64,000 bases of DNA from positions 83,165,825 through 83,229,824 of the forward strand of contig CM075764.1 of assembly GCA_037974665.1 (NCBI GenBank), read 5' to 3'. Position 1 is the first letter of the stretch. Each line of letters begins with the position of its first letter. The position numbers and the translations under genes were made by a program. The notes below the pieces were generated by a model. It was not told where the DNA came from. It saw only the letters and a list, made by a program, of their open reading frames with translations, and ran no database searches. The DNA comes from Ehretia macrophylla. Its lineage: Eukaryota > Streptophyta > Magnoliopsida > Boraginales > Ehretiaceae. Positions 1-10,667 of the stretch are shown here, piece by piece.

Positions 1-518
1 TGAAGCTCCCAAGTGCTCCAAAAATCTTCCAAGGCAAGCCAAAAGGTCAAATGCAAGGTTAGATGATGAAATTGTTTCTCCTTTCTTTCTCCTAGGGCTG
101 TCCGGTTTAGGGTGGTAGTTTAGGTAATTTTTGTTTTGTTTTGATGAGTATTGTATGCATATATGGTATATTAGATATATATGTATGTGTAGGCGTTTTA
201 TTAATGGCCAAATGCTAGCATTACTTGGTCAAATAAGCTTGAAACTCCAATTAATTGCTAACTAGTTTGAAACCAATGTTTATACTAATGTAACACTATT
301 CAACGAAGCATGAATCAGTTTTCAAAAGCAAGTTCCCGGCCTCTAAAGCTCAAAATTACAAGTTCCCAATTCCTTTTATAAGTTATATTATCTAGGAAAA
401 ATACTAAACCGAGCATTTTAGATAGTCAATTTTTTTATGAATAGTGACCACCAAATAAAACAATTAAACAAGAAAAGAAATGCACATACAAATGCTCAAG
501 AAGATATACAACAGTTAT
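1..518 (-). mobile_element. Outer part of the 3' LTR of chromovirus C, cut by element A and by the window edge
   Basis: Read on the minus strand from 518 leftwards, this continues the LTR that starts at 19859 (TGTGACGCCC) and is interrupted by element A. The pentamer GTTAT at 514-518 recurs at 19823-19827 and is the target duplication of A. The joined text closely resembles the first ~500 bp of the solo LTR at 56043 (shared runs such as TTTGAGCTTTRGAGGCCGGGA and CAATTGGAGTTT), so C belongs to that LTR family. No gene is present. The rest of the LTR lies left of the window. Confidence 0.8.
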
Positions 519-1056
519 TGTCACGCCCCAACTCGACCCCTCCTATAATCAGTCAGGACGCAACGGAATTTCAGCAGTATAACGACAATAAATAGGATAC
601 CGAGGTCCTAAACCAACCTCAATAGAACAACATACATTAACTCCACCACCATACAACAAATAACTCCTCAATAAATACAACATACATCATAACTATATTA
701 TACAATAATCATTCCTCGTTATACGCCTCCGTTCCAACATAATACATAAACCTTAATATATAATACAAAAACATATTGAGCCAATCTAGCAACCTAATCA
801 TAAACAAAAGAAAGGCTACTAAGACAACATCAACTAATTCATTAACTTAACAACATCTTATACATTATAAACTACAAAGCAGATAAAAGTCTACTAAGTT
901 AATTTACAAGATAATAAAACATGTACGACATCACGGATAAGACTCTGGAACATAGGACTCATCCACGTAAGGCACATTTTCCACATTCTCCTCTTCATGA
1001 GGCACGTACCCATAATCTTGTGAAAGTATACCTGTAAGCATGCAATAATAGAGAGT

Positions 1057-1077
1057 GAGCTTATATAAAATAAGCCC
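1057..1077 (-). other. Acceptor-proximal hairpin, element A LTR
   Basis: In minus orientation GGGCTTA pairs with TAAGCTC (one G-U pair) around a 7-nt loop, 23 nt before the candidate 3' splice site. It occupies the same place as hairpins of different stem sequence in the B, D, E and C-type LTRs. Confidence 0.5.
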
Positions 1078-1504
1078 AGCGAGGATCCGATAGATCTCGA
1101 GCAAGGTTTACTAAACTCCTTGGAATAATCCTTTGAGTCAGTAAACACACAATAACATAAATAATACTATCATCACATAACTATATAACCATTCAATAAA
1201 GGATACTCTAGTTGGTGTAGCTCCAAACACCATCACGATCTCAACCATTCTTCTTGTAACTCCCCATTACTCACACACCCGAGGTACCTTACTAGCCCCT
1301 CCCTCCATGACACCTCCGTCATGCGAGCTGGGGGTAGTCTCTGGCAGTCATGCCGTTTTCAACCCAACAGCCCAACGCTGCCCGAGAGGTGGCACACACA
1401 TACCAAGACTCCATAACAATCATCAATAATCAATCAATCATCAATCAATATTCATCTACTCATCAATACTAGCATCAATAATCAATTAGACAACAAATAA
1501 CTAA

Positions 1505-1531
1505 GTTAGATGACAAAGTAGGCCATCTAAC
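1505..1531 (-). other. Hairpin with CCTACTTTGT loop, element A 3' LTR
   Basis: GTTAGATG (1505-1512) pairs perfectly with CATCTAAC (1524-1531). In minus orientation the loop reads GCCTACTTTGT. The same decamer sits in the loop of hairpins with different stems in the other LTR families here. Confidence 0.6.
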
Positions 1532-2820
1532 CAAACATGCATTAAACACACAATCAAACTCTAATTTACCCATCAACACCTCACAATTCAATCACTCAAC
1601 CCACACCCAATCAACTAAGGCTCAATCTAACATTTTAAAGAAAGACAACCTAAACTTCAATTAATCACATCATACATTCTACTAATCCAAACAACTCCAA
1701 ATCAGTTTCAAACACCCACCCATTCAACCAACTACATTAGCCCTCTCGAAAAACCACCATAACACCTCCAAATCATGCCCGATAACCCTAAAACCCTAAG
1801 GTGTCAAGGCTGAATTTTCTGGATTTTCACCCAAACATCATAATCAAAAATTCAGCATTACAACGGCGCTACCACATAATTATCAAACATTTAGAAATCG
1901 ACGGCAATCGATTCCGATCAACACAACTCAATTTAATCAACATTGAACAATTTAATCAAATTTAAATACCCGAAAAATAAAAATTATGCTACAACCGATA
2001 AAAACTCGTAGTATTACAGCTAAATGATCCCTAGCATGCAAGGAGCAATAATCTAACATCATATTAGAATTCTAACGGTTCGATTTTCAATTCTACGCAA
2101 AAACACAAAAGTTGAGTTTTGAGATCCAGAATTTTTCTCTCACCTTTGATGCGATATATGCCTAGGAATGCATGCAATGCGTGCCCAACAAGCGGAATCC
2201 AAGTCGGCACGAAGTTCTACGGACAAAAACTAGGTTTTCTTTGAATTTTTGCTTTGAAAACCTTGAAAACTCTTTCTTTTTTTTCTCTCTTCTCCCTCTC
2301 GACAATGTGTGTGTAATTGTGGATGTTTTTGTGCTTTGTGAGTGTGTGTTGGTGATATAAGCTTATTTGGTCAACAATTAAATAAAGTCAAAGTTAGTTT
2401 AAGTTAGTATTTTTGTGTTTTCTTGACTTTAAATGCATTTTCTTGATCACCAAAGTTCAAAACATTTATTCAACACCCAAAATAGCTCAAGTAGATTATT
2501 TTTAGGTGACAAGAAGTTTTACAATCAAACAATTTCACCCGAGTCGGCTTAAAACTCGATTTTCGCAAAAGTCAGTATAAAAACCCTAATAAATTCTTAA
2601 GCCGATTTTAAAACCGTTTTCATCAAACACAGGTCTATTAAAGTCCGTGGTCTAGGTCTAGAAGGGTTAAAAAGACCAATTTCAAAATTTTAGCGGACGT
2701 GTTTCGAAAATACTATTCACTAAAAATCGACGATAAAATTTCTGACTCCGTTTTTTATGAAAATTTCATGAATGCACATTTAGCACGTATTAGGAGTATT
2801 GATATCAAAATTATAACATT

Positions 2821-3387
2821 CTATGCCCTATAGCATATAAACAGGTCATATGCACGTAAAACGAGACAAAACACATAAATCAAGTTAAAGCAGATAAGTG
2901 GGGTCTCACATTCTCCCCCCCTTAAAGAAATTTTGCCCTCGAAATTATTACTTGATGTACTGAACAAATCTGGGTACTGCTGCTGCATCTGATCCCGTCT
3001 CTCCCAAGTAGCTTCCTCAATGCCGTGATGCTTCCACAATACCTTAACCATCGGAATCTTCTTCGACCTCAACTCTCGTTCCATCTGATCAAGAATACGA
3101 ATCGGACGCTCGTCATAAGTTAGATTCTCACGAAGCTGTAACGGCTCTGGCTCAAGAATATGAGAAGGATCCGGATTATATTTTCACAAATTAGACACGT
3201 GAAATACATCGTGGACATCAGAGAAGTTCTCCGGTAAAGCCAACCGATATGCCAACTTACCAACCCTGTCGGTAATCTCAAACGGCCCAACAAATCTTGG
3301 ACTCAGCTTTCCACCTTTACCATAACGAACAAACCCCTTACGAGGAGACAATCTCAAGAAAACCTGATCTCCGACTACAAACTCCAA
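2821..3387 (-). pseudogene. Element A integrase C-terminus and chromodomain-like tail (broken)
   Basis: In the same frame as the rest of A pol. The first part (3387-3187) carries the GPY/F-type integrase segment: [26 protein letters not shown] followed by DVFHVSNL in short stretches around 3310-3190. A TGA at 3186-3184 interrupts it where B and C have Lys or Arg. After it come KYNPDP and a tail with VKVLWKHHG and EEATWERR, typical of plant chromovirus chromodomain ends, which may guide integration to marked chromatin (family knowledge). The reading frame passes the PPT and stops inside the LTR at 2823-2821, later than in B, where the stop lies before the PPT. Confidence 0.8.
2911..2923 (-). 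other. Polypurine tract of element A
   Basis: In minus orientation the purine run AAGGGGGGGAGAA lies directly against the LTR start TGTGAGACCC. This is the expected primer site for plus-strand DNA synthesis. The pol frame runs through it into the LTR. Confidence 0.8.
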
Positions 3388-3426
3388 ATCCCGACGACGC
3401 TTATCAGCATAACTCTTGAATCTACT

Positions 3427-4800
3427 CTACGCCGTAAGCATTCTCTACCTGATCAACTGAACATTCTCAATCTTTTCTAGAAGCTCTGGCCTGATAGTCG
3501 GATCAATAGTCTTCATATCTCCTACCTCGTCCCAATATAAAGGTAAACGACACTTACGACTGTAAAGAGCTGCGAAAGGTGCCATCCCAATAGTAGCTTG
3601 ATAACTATTGTTATAGGCAAACTCGGCAAGTGGTAGATGTTTCTCCCAGTTCTTCCCGAAGTCCAGAACACAAGCCCTAAGCATATCCTCCAGAATCTGA
3701 ATAGTCCGCTCAGATTGACCGTCGGTTTGTGGATGATACGCGGTACTGAAGTTCAACTGAGTACCTAAGGTCCCCTGAAGTTTCTCCCACAAACGAGAAA
3801 TAAATCGAGGATCTCTATCTGAGACAATACTAGATGGAATCCCGTGAATTCTAACAATCTGATCCAAATAAAGATCCGTCAACTTTGTAACCTCATCTCC
3901 CATCCTCATCGAAATAAAATAAGCTGTCTTCGTCAAACGATCTACAACAACCCAAACTGCATCATTACCCCTCGGTGTTCTAGGCAAACCAGTGACGAAG
4001 TCCATCGTAATATGCTCCCATTTCCACTGTGGTATAGCTAACGGTTGAAGCAAACCTGCTGGTCGTTGATGCTCGGCTTTCACCCTCTGACAAGTCAAAC
4101 ATCTAGACGCGAACTGAGCAACCTCCCTCTTCATGTTATTCCACCAATAATGTTGCTTCAAATCCCGATACATCTTGGTTCCACCGGGATGAATAGTGTA
4201 CTTAGAATTGTGAGCTTCCTCCAAAATACCACGCCTCAAGCCCAGTTCATCGGGAACACAAACCCTGTTCCGAAACTGAAGAATACCATCCTTATGCAGT
4301 TTAAAGTCAGACTGATCATCCGTGACCTGATCCTTGATCTTCTGAAGTTTAACATCAAGTTGCTGAGCTTCTCTGATCTGAGACAACAATAAAGGCTGAA
4401 TACGGAGATGTGAACACATCACCCCAACCTGAGTCAACTCTGGTCTCCAATAAGTGAATTCCTCAAGAACCTCCCATTTCTTGACCGCTAAACAAGAAAT
4501 ACTCGCCTTCCAGCTAAGAGAATCTGCTACAACATTTGCCTTGCCAGGCAGATAATTGATAGAACAATTATAATCTCCAAGAAGCTCCATCCACCTCCGC
4601 TGGCGCATATTCAACTCCTTCTGTGAGAACAAGTACTTCAGACTCTTATGATCAGTGAAAATCTCGAACTTACTGCCCCACAGATAATGACGCCACTTCT
4701 TCAGTGCGAAGACAACTGCTGCCAACTCAAGATCATGAGTCGGATAATTCACCTCATAAGGATTCAACTTCCGGGAAGCATAGGCAATAACTCGTCCATC
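3427..4800 (-). pseudogene. Element A RNase H C-terminus and integrase core (broken)
   Basis: Continues the RT-RNase H frame after a TAG at 4803-4801. RNase H residues include [13 protein letters not shown]. The integrase shows the HHCC zinc finger (HNSKYTIHPGGTK, then [11 protein letters not shown]) and the catalytic triad (D in TMDFVTGLPR, D in VSDRDPRF, E in TDGQSERT). Two TAG codons, 3447-3445 and 3429-3427, follow KIENVQLIR and RMLTA at places where B has Gln. Catalytic residues remain but the chain is truncated, so no function is expected. Confidence 0.88.
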
Positions 4801-6402
4801 CTACATAAGAACACATCCCAAGCCCTCCTTGGATGCATCATTGTAAACAACCATATTATCGGTCCCCTCTGGTAGAGCAAGTACTGGAGCAGTAGTCAAC
4901 CTCTTTTTCAACTCCTGAAACCCACTCTCACACTTCTCATCCCAATTAAAGATAGTCCGTTTCTGAGTCAACTTAGAAAGTGGCCTAGCAATCTTCGAGA
5001 AGTCTTTGACAAACCTACGATAATAACCTGCCAAGCCAAGAAAGCTACGGACCTCAGAAACATTCTCTGGCCGTTTCCAAGACATCACCACCTTAATCTT
5101 AGTGGGATCTACAGAGATACCGTTCTGTGTAATAACATGGCCAAGAAAAGATATGCGTTGCAGCCAAAATTCACATTTGCTGAACTTGGCAAACACCTGA
5201 TGCTCCTGCATCTTCTGTAAGACAAGCCGTAGATGTTGCTCGTGTTCCGATTCAGATTTAGAATAGACCAAGATATCATCAATAAAGATTACCACGAACT
5301 GGTCTAAATACGGCTGGAAATCCCAATGCATAAGATCCATGAATGCTGCCAGTGCATTAGTTAAACCAAAGGGCATAACTACGAACTCATAATGCCCGTA
5401 CCGAGTCCTGAAGGCAGACTTCGGAACATCCTCCGTGCGAATCGGAAGCTGATAATACCCCTGCCTCGAATCAAATTTAGAATAGACTTTGGCTCCCTGA
5501 ATTTGATCGAATAACTCGTCAATCAGTGGCAAAGGATACTTGTTCTTGATGGTCACTTGATTCAAACCACGGTAATCAATACACAACCTCAAGGTACCAT
5601 CCTTCTTCTTCACAAATAAGACTGGAGCTCCCCAAGGTGAAGAACTCTGCTGAATGAATCCCTTCTCCAATAACTCCTGCAACTGAGTCTTCAACTCCTT
5701 CAACTCAGCTAGTGCCATCCGGTACGCTGATTTAGAAATAGGTTGAGTACCGGGAATAAGATTGATCAAAAACTCCACATCTCTTTCTGGCGGTAACCCT
5801 GGCAACTCCTCGGGAAATACATTGGGATATTCCCGAATAATAGGGACTTCCTCTAGCTGTAGCTTATTAGATGGCTTGTTGATTAGATAAGCCAGATAAC
5901 CCGAACACCCCTTACTCACCAACTTAACGGCTTTAGTTGCTGAGATAACAAAACTCGTCTTTGCACCCCGGTTCCCTACTACCTCAACTACTGGCTGATC
6001 TGGCAAACGAAACTGTACTACCTTGGTTCTACAGTTCAACTGGGCATCATACTTAGAAAGCCAATCCATACCCAAGATAACATCATACCCCCGGATAGGA
6101 AATAAAATAAGGTCCGAAGGAAAATTATGCCCCTTAACATGTATTATACAATCCTTACATACTAAGCCAGTAACATACTTATCAGTCAAAGAGGTACTAA
6201 TCTCAACCACATAAGGCAATCTTTCAGGTTGCAAATTAACACGTTGCACACAAGTAGGAGTAATAAAAGAATGCGTAGCACCAAAATCAATCAACACTTT
6301 AACAAGTTGATCAAGTATAAGGAAGTTACCTTCTACAACTGCAGTCTCCTCAGGCATCTCCTCTAAGTCAACTGCGTAGGCCCGAGCCTGAACCCGCTGC
6401 TG
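4801..6402 (-). pseudogene. Element A protease, reverse transcriptase and RNase H (broken)
   Basis: A single open stretch of over 500 codons between TAG codons at 6405-6403 and 4803-4801. The aspartic protease loop reads [12 protein letters not shown]; position 2 of the D-S/T-G motif is Phe, so protease activity is doubtful. RT motifs are intact: [25 protein letters not shown], and the catalytic [11 protein letters not shown] near 5290. RNase H starts with [16 protein letters not shown] just before the TAG, which falls at a Gln position in B and C. It lies in the same frame as the gag upstream, so the ancestor probably made one Gag-Pol polyprotein. Confidence 0.9.
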
Positions 6403-7638
6403 CTACTGAGGTGCACTAGCCGCAGGTCTACCCTGGTAACCCTGAGTCGCTGCCCGACCCTCAGCCCTTGAATATCTAGGGCAATCCTTCACCCTATGCC
6501 GGCTGCTACCACAACCCAAACATGTCATTGCCTTTACCCTGCAGTCGGACTCCACATGCCCTGGGCGCTTGCAGTAATTACACTGCGATGATGTGGCACT
6601 AACACTGCCCCTGGAATAGCCAGAAGCTGAAGAAACAGCTGAAACAGCCTGCTGTTGAGGTCTCACCATACTAGGCCTGTACTGAACCTGTGACTAGGCT
6701 GGCCTATACTGAGTCTGAATCTGATATGGCCCCTGCTGAAACTGAGGCCGATAGTAACTCTGCTGACCCTGTGGCCTAAAAGAACCCTGCTGCACTAGTG
6801 GCCTGAACCCAACCTGCTATACGGGAGGCCTATACGTGCCCTGCTGATACTGCGGCTGATACGGCCTCTTACTGGGCTGACTAGACACAAGTTGGTCCCC
6901 CTTTCTCTTCTCTAGTCTGGAAGCTGCCTCAAAAGCCTCGGTGAAAATATCATACCGATTCAGTGCCATCATATCCTGAATCTCGGGCCTCAACCCCAAC
7001 ATAAATCTGCGAGTCCTCCGCTCCTTGTCTGCTATATACTCCGGTGCATACCGGGACAATCGAGTAAATGTGGCCTCATATTGAGCCACTGTAGCATCTC
7101 CTTGGACCAAGGCTAGAAACTCTGCCTTTCTCCGTTCCCTCGCAATCCTCGGGACATACTTTGCCCGGAAAGCCATCAGAAAGGTACCCCAAACATAAGG
7201 AATACCCTGTGCCGCCCAGCTAGTCCTTACCATGCGCCACCACTCCTCTGCCTCGTCATCTAACAAGTACACAGCAAAAGAGACCCTCTACTCATCAGTA
7301 TAACCAAGTGGATCATAAATCTTCTCCAACTTGCTAATCCATGCCTCCGCCTTCCTATCATCCGGCTCCCCCTGAAATCTCGGTGGATGATATCCTAAAA
7401 ACTCCTTCAGGGTACCACGCCCCTGGTTACCACCCTGAATATTCAGTAGCTCAGCCTATATAGCCTGATTCTGGGCAGCCTGCCCTGCTAATAACTGTGC
7501 CTGACTAGCCACTAACTCTGCAATCCTCTCCATAGCTGCCCCTAATCGGTCATCATCCCTACCACGGCCCGGTGCTGTGTTACCTGAAGTCTCATCAGTC
7601 ATCTCAGGCCTACCTCTGGTTCTTGGTCGACCGGCCAT
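6403..7638 (-). pseudogene. Element A Gag with two zinc knuckles (broken)
   Basis: The probable start ATG is at 7638 (MAGRPRTRGRPE). In frame follow the retrotransposon gag domain (EPDDRKAEAWISKLEKI, then LLDDEAEEWW and VAQYEATFTRLSRY), a Gln-rich linker, and two CX2CX4HX4C knuckles: CNYCKRPGHVESDC and CLGCGSSRHRVKDC. Five TAG codons interrupt it (7458-7456, 7290-7288, 6819-6817, 6696-6694, 6405-6403). All can be explained by one C-to-T change of a CAG codon, and no frameshift was found. Gag packages the element RNA into cytoplasmic particles (family knowledge). Confidence 0.85.
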
Positions 7639-7890
7639 TCCACTAATCAAAGAGTTAGCACAGTTATAGCACGTAAACAGATTATAAACAATTATTAACA
7701 CCTAAACAACAAACTCATATAAAACACATAAACAAATTGTTCACATAATCACATAAGCACTTTAATCACATAATCACTTATCACTTAATCATGTTAACAC
7801 ATTTTTTCACTTTCCTTTCTTTTCATACATACTTTCATGCTAAGACCATTACATACATTCCAAGAATACCCCGGCTGATAACTAACATGA
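7639..7890 (-). other. Leader between PBS and gag of element A
   Basis: AT-rich untranslated leader between the PBS and the gag ATG. No coding potential seen. It is similar in length and composition to the B leader (11230-11521). Confidence 0.7.
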
Positions 7891-7902
7891 GCTCTGATAC
7901 CA
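7891..7902 (-). other. Primer binding site of element A (initiator Met tRNA)
   Basis: In minus orientation it reads TGGTATCAGAGC, the complement of the 3' end of plant initiator methionine tRNA. It lies 6 nt from the LTR end at 7909. Confidence 0.92.
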
Positions 7903-7908
7903 TTTAAA

Positions 7909-8923
7909 TGTCATGCACCAACTCGACCCCTCCTATAATCAGTCAGGACGCAACGGAATTTCGGTAATATAACGACAGTAAATAGAATACCGAGGTCCTA
8001 AACCAACCTCAATAGAACAACATACATTAACTCCACTACCATACAACAAATAACTCCTCAATAAATACAACATACATCATAACTATATTATACAATAATC
8101 ATTCCTCGTTATAGGCCTCCGTTCCAACATAATACATAAACCTTAATATATAATACAAAAACATATTGAGCCAATCTAGCAACCTAATCATAAACAAAAG
8201 AAAGGCTACTAAGACAACATCAACTAATTCATTAACTTAACAACATCTTATACATTATAAACTACAAAGCAGATAAAAGTCTACTAAGTTAATTTACAAG
8301 ATAATAAAACATGTACGACATCACGGATAAGACTCTGGAACATAGGACTCATCCACGTAAGGCACGTTTTTCACATTCTCCTCTTCAGGAGGCACGTACC
8401 CGTAATCTTGCGAAAGTACACCTGTAAGCATGCAATAATAGAGAGTGAGCTTATATAAAATAAGCCCAGCGAGGATCCGATAGATCTCGAGCAAAGTCTA
8501 CTAAACTCCTTGGAATAATCCTTTGAGTCAGTAAACACACAATAACATAAATAATACTATCATCACATAACTATATAACCATTCAATAAAGGATACTCTA
8601 GTTGGTGTAGCTCCAAACACCATCACGATCTCAACCATTCTTCTTGTAACTCCCCATTACTCACACACCCGAGGTACCTCACTAGCCCCTCCCTCCATGA
8701 CACCTCCGTCATGTGAGCTGGGGGTAGTCTCTGGCAATCATGTCGTTTTCAACCTGACAGCCCAACGCTGCTCGAGAGGTGGCACACACATACCAAGACT
8801 CCATAACAATCATCAATAATCAATCAATCATTAATCAATAATCATCTACTCATCAATACAAGCATCAATAATCAATTAGACAACAAATAACTAAGTTAGA
8901 TGACAAAGTAGGCCATCTAACCG
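7909..8923 (-). repeat. 5' LTR of element A, inner piece
   Basis: Starts TGTCATGCACC at 7909 and matches 519-1533 of the other LTR until element B begins at 8924. The last five bases, AACCG (8919-8923), are B's target duplication. It includes a copy of the CCTACTTTGT-loop hairpin at 8895-8921, so B landed at the foot of that stem. Confidence 0.93.
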
Positions 8924-10191
8924 TGTAATACCCGAGCCCGGAATGTGAAAATTCTTTGTTTGTTATTTTGAAAATTATATTTCCTTAAATTCTTTGTGAA
9001 TTAATTGTTACTTTCTCGCCGACGCAACGTGCATTGCATTCAAGGAGCGATAGCTAGAGAACGATTTCCAGTCCTCAGCAAATAGTGAAACTAGTATTTA
9101 GATGACTTAAATTTTATGTTTTAAATGTTGCTAGCTTTAATTGAACTTACCTTAGCTAAAACGGCTTTAAAACGCGCAAAATAGGGCCTTTTGACTAAGT
9201 CTTAAGTTATTTGACCTAGCCTTTGACCCTTTGACCATTTGACCCTTAAATAAGCTTATAACTTAGCATAATAATTAAAAAAATAGCAGCAAAAACAGTG
9301 AGCAGCAGGCCGAAACAAGAGAGAAAGAAAAAAAAATATTCAACCTTCCAAACGATCAATCTTCGCGTGAGCTCGTGCGGGGTGGTTTCTGAGGCAACCA
9401 ACGTTGTTTTCCTAGCGACTAGGAGTACCTAAGGTGAGGGAAGCATGTTATTTGCGCATTTATACGTTGTATATGTTAACTTTGTCAATTTTTAGATTTA
9501 TTCGTAGATCGTTATTTAAAGCGATTTGATGCTTCTAGAATGTTCCTTAGCATTTGTAGAACATGTATTTATAGCTTTGTAACATTTTCTACGGTTAAAT
9601 GTTGTGATTGCAAATTAAATTGTGAAATGAATAGTGTTTTGTGAATAGTAAAACCTTGAAACGTTGAAATTGCACTGTTATGCTTTCCGTTGATGTAGAA
9701 ACGTGATAGGTATGCTAGAATGCTAAAATGTGTGGTTTGTTTGGGTTGCGTAGTGGAAAAAATGAGAATTAAGCCTTTGGAAAAGTCGGGGTCGTTTAGG
9801 TCAGCTTTAGCGTTTTCTCGTTTTGCGTGTTGGCATTGCTTCGGGAGGCCATGGAAGCACTTTTGGTGCGATTATGGCGTTGGTTGGGTGTTTGGTTGAT
9901 ATAGTTGTAGTTCAAACGAGAAAGGGGGAAATCGGGGCTTTGCGCGAGTTCTAGGGTAAAGTAAGGTTTCGGGGTCTTTAGACGTGCCTTATGGTAACCT
10001 AGGAGGGTTGGCGAAGTCGGTTTCCAGAGCTCTTGGCTCGTTTGGAAATGGTAGCATTTTGATAGTTGGGGCCGATTTGTGTTTTTTTGTGTTTTCTTGT
10101 CTTTATGCTTATAGAATGCTTAGAATTACTTGGAATACTTGTTTGAGTTGTTTTGGATTGAATTACTTATCAAATTGCTGCTATTGCGTGC

Positions 10192-10216
10192 GAGAGTAAC
10201 CTACTTTGTTATTCTC
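10192..10216 (+). other. Hairpin with CCTACTTTG loop, element B 5' LTR
   Basis: GAGAGTAA pairs with TTATTCTC (one G-U pair) and displays CCTACTTTG as loop. The copy in the 3' LTR is at 17421-17445. The stem differs entirely from that in A (GTTAGATG with CATCTAAC) while the loop is the same. Confidence 0.6.
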
Positions 10217-10647
10217 CCATGTGTGGATTTATCGCTTATTTATCGCCTTGTATCGAGTCTTGCATTGCATAGTGTCTCGCGCGTGAGTGATGGGCCTCTC
10301 TGGGTAGCCTCGGGTTGCCAGTGTTGGTTGCTCTAGCTCCACTGCTATTCCCTTTCTCGCTTGGGTTGCCTCCCAGGGAGATTTGGGTCGTAGGTTGATG
10401 GATACTTCCGGAGTATTCCAAACTGGTGTTATAAGGTGGTTTTGGGCCGGCGCGTCGTCATCGAATTCGTGTTTGAAAGTTGCTCATGAAAAGAGTATCG
10501 TATCCTTTAATTGAGTGTTTGCAGCTTTAAATACTTGCCTTGCTTTATTGTTGGCTTTGGATGTAACTTATATGATTTGTATGTATTGCTTGGCTAATTG
10601 CATTGCATACTCCTCTCATCTCCGTCCTTGAGACCAATTGCCCTCGC

Positions 10648-10667
10648 TGAGCAATAGTTTTTGCTCA
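10648..10667 (+). other. Acceptor-proximal hairpin, element B 5' LTR
   Basis: TGAGCAA and TTGCTCA form a perfect 7-bp stem, 26 nt before the CAG acceptor. The 3' LTR copy is at 17877-17896. It follows the shared phrase CCCTCGC that also precedes this hairpin in the other families. Confidence 0.55.

Larger units (their letters stand above)
1032..2143 (-). other. Candidate LTR-internal intron, element A 3' LTR
   Basis: On the minus strand CAAAG|GTGAGAG (exon end 2144) fits a plant 5' splice site, and GCATGCTTACAG (intron end 1032) fits a 3' splice site. The span is 1112 nt. Equivalent donor and acceptor pairs occur at the same place in the LTRs of B, D, E and both C-type solo LTRs. Splicing is inferred from the motifs only. 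Confidence 0.45.
519..2910 (-). repeat. 3' LTR of element A
   Basis: About 2.4 kb, from TGTCACGCCC (519) to GGTCTCACA (2910) in plus reading, bounded by GTTAT on the left and the PPT on the right. It matches the split 5' LTR over its whole length with scattered substitutions. In minus orientation it has a TATA-like AATAAGCTTATA at about 2355-2370, a leader, a donor-like CAAAG|GTGAGAG at 2144/2143 and an acceptor-like TTACAG|GT at 1032/1031. The ORFs inside it are not conserved proteins. Confidence 0.92.

Noticed and set aside
3844-4875. Plus-strand ORFs across element A pol (also at 21182-21966, 22624-22944 and 26221-26442 in C)
   Set aside because: They are antisense shadows of the pol and gag pseudogenes and have no domain of their own.
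2821-7638. TAG reassignment or programmed readthrough in element A
   Set aside because: Eight TAG codons in ordinary Gln positions of a single nuclear copy, plus a TGA and an altered protease motif, fit mutation at CHG sites better. No readthrough structure was seen.
9984-10421. Overlapping ORFs of 61-71 residues in the B LTR, repeated at 17213-17650
   Set aside because: They recur only because the LTR is duplicated. They differ by frame-neutral point changes without coding bias and do not persist in the related D LTR.
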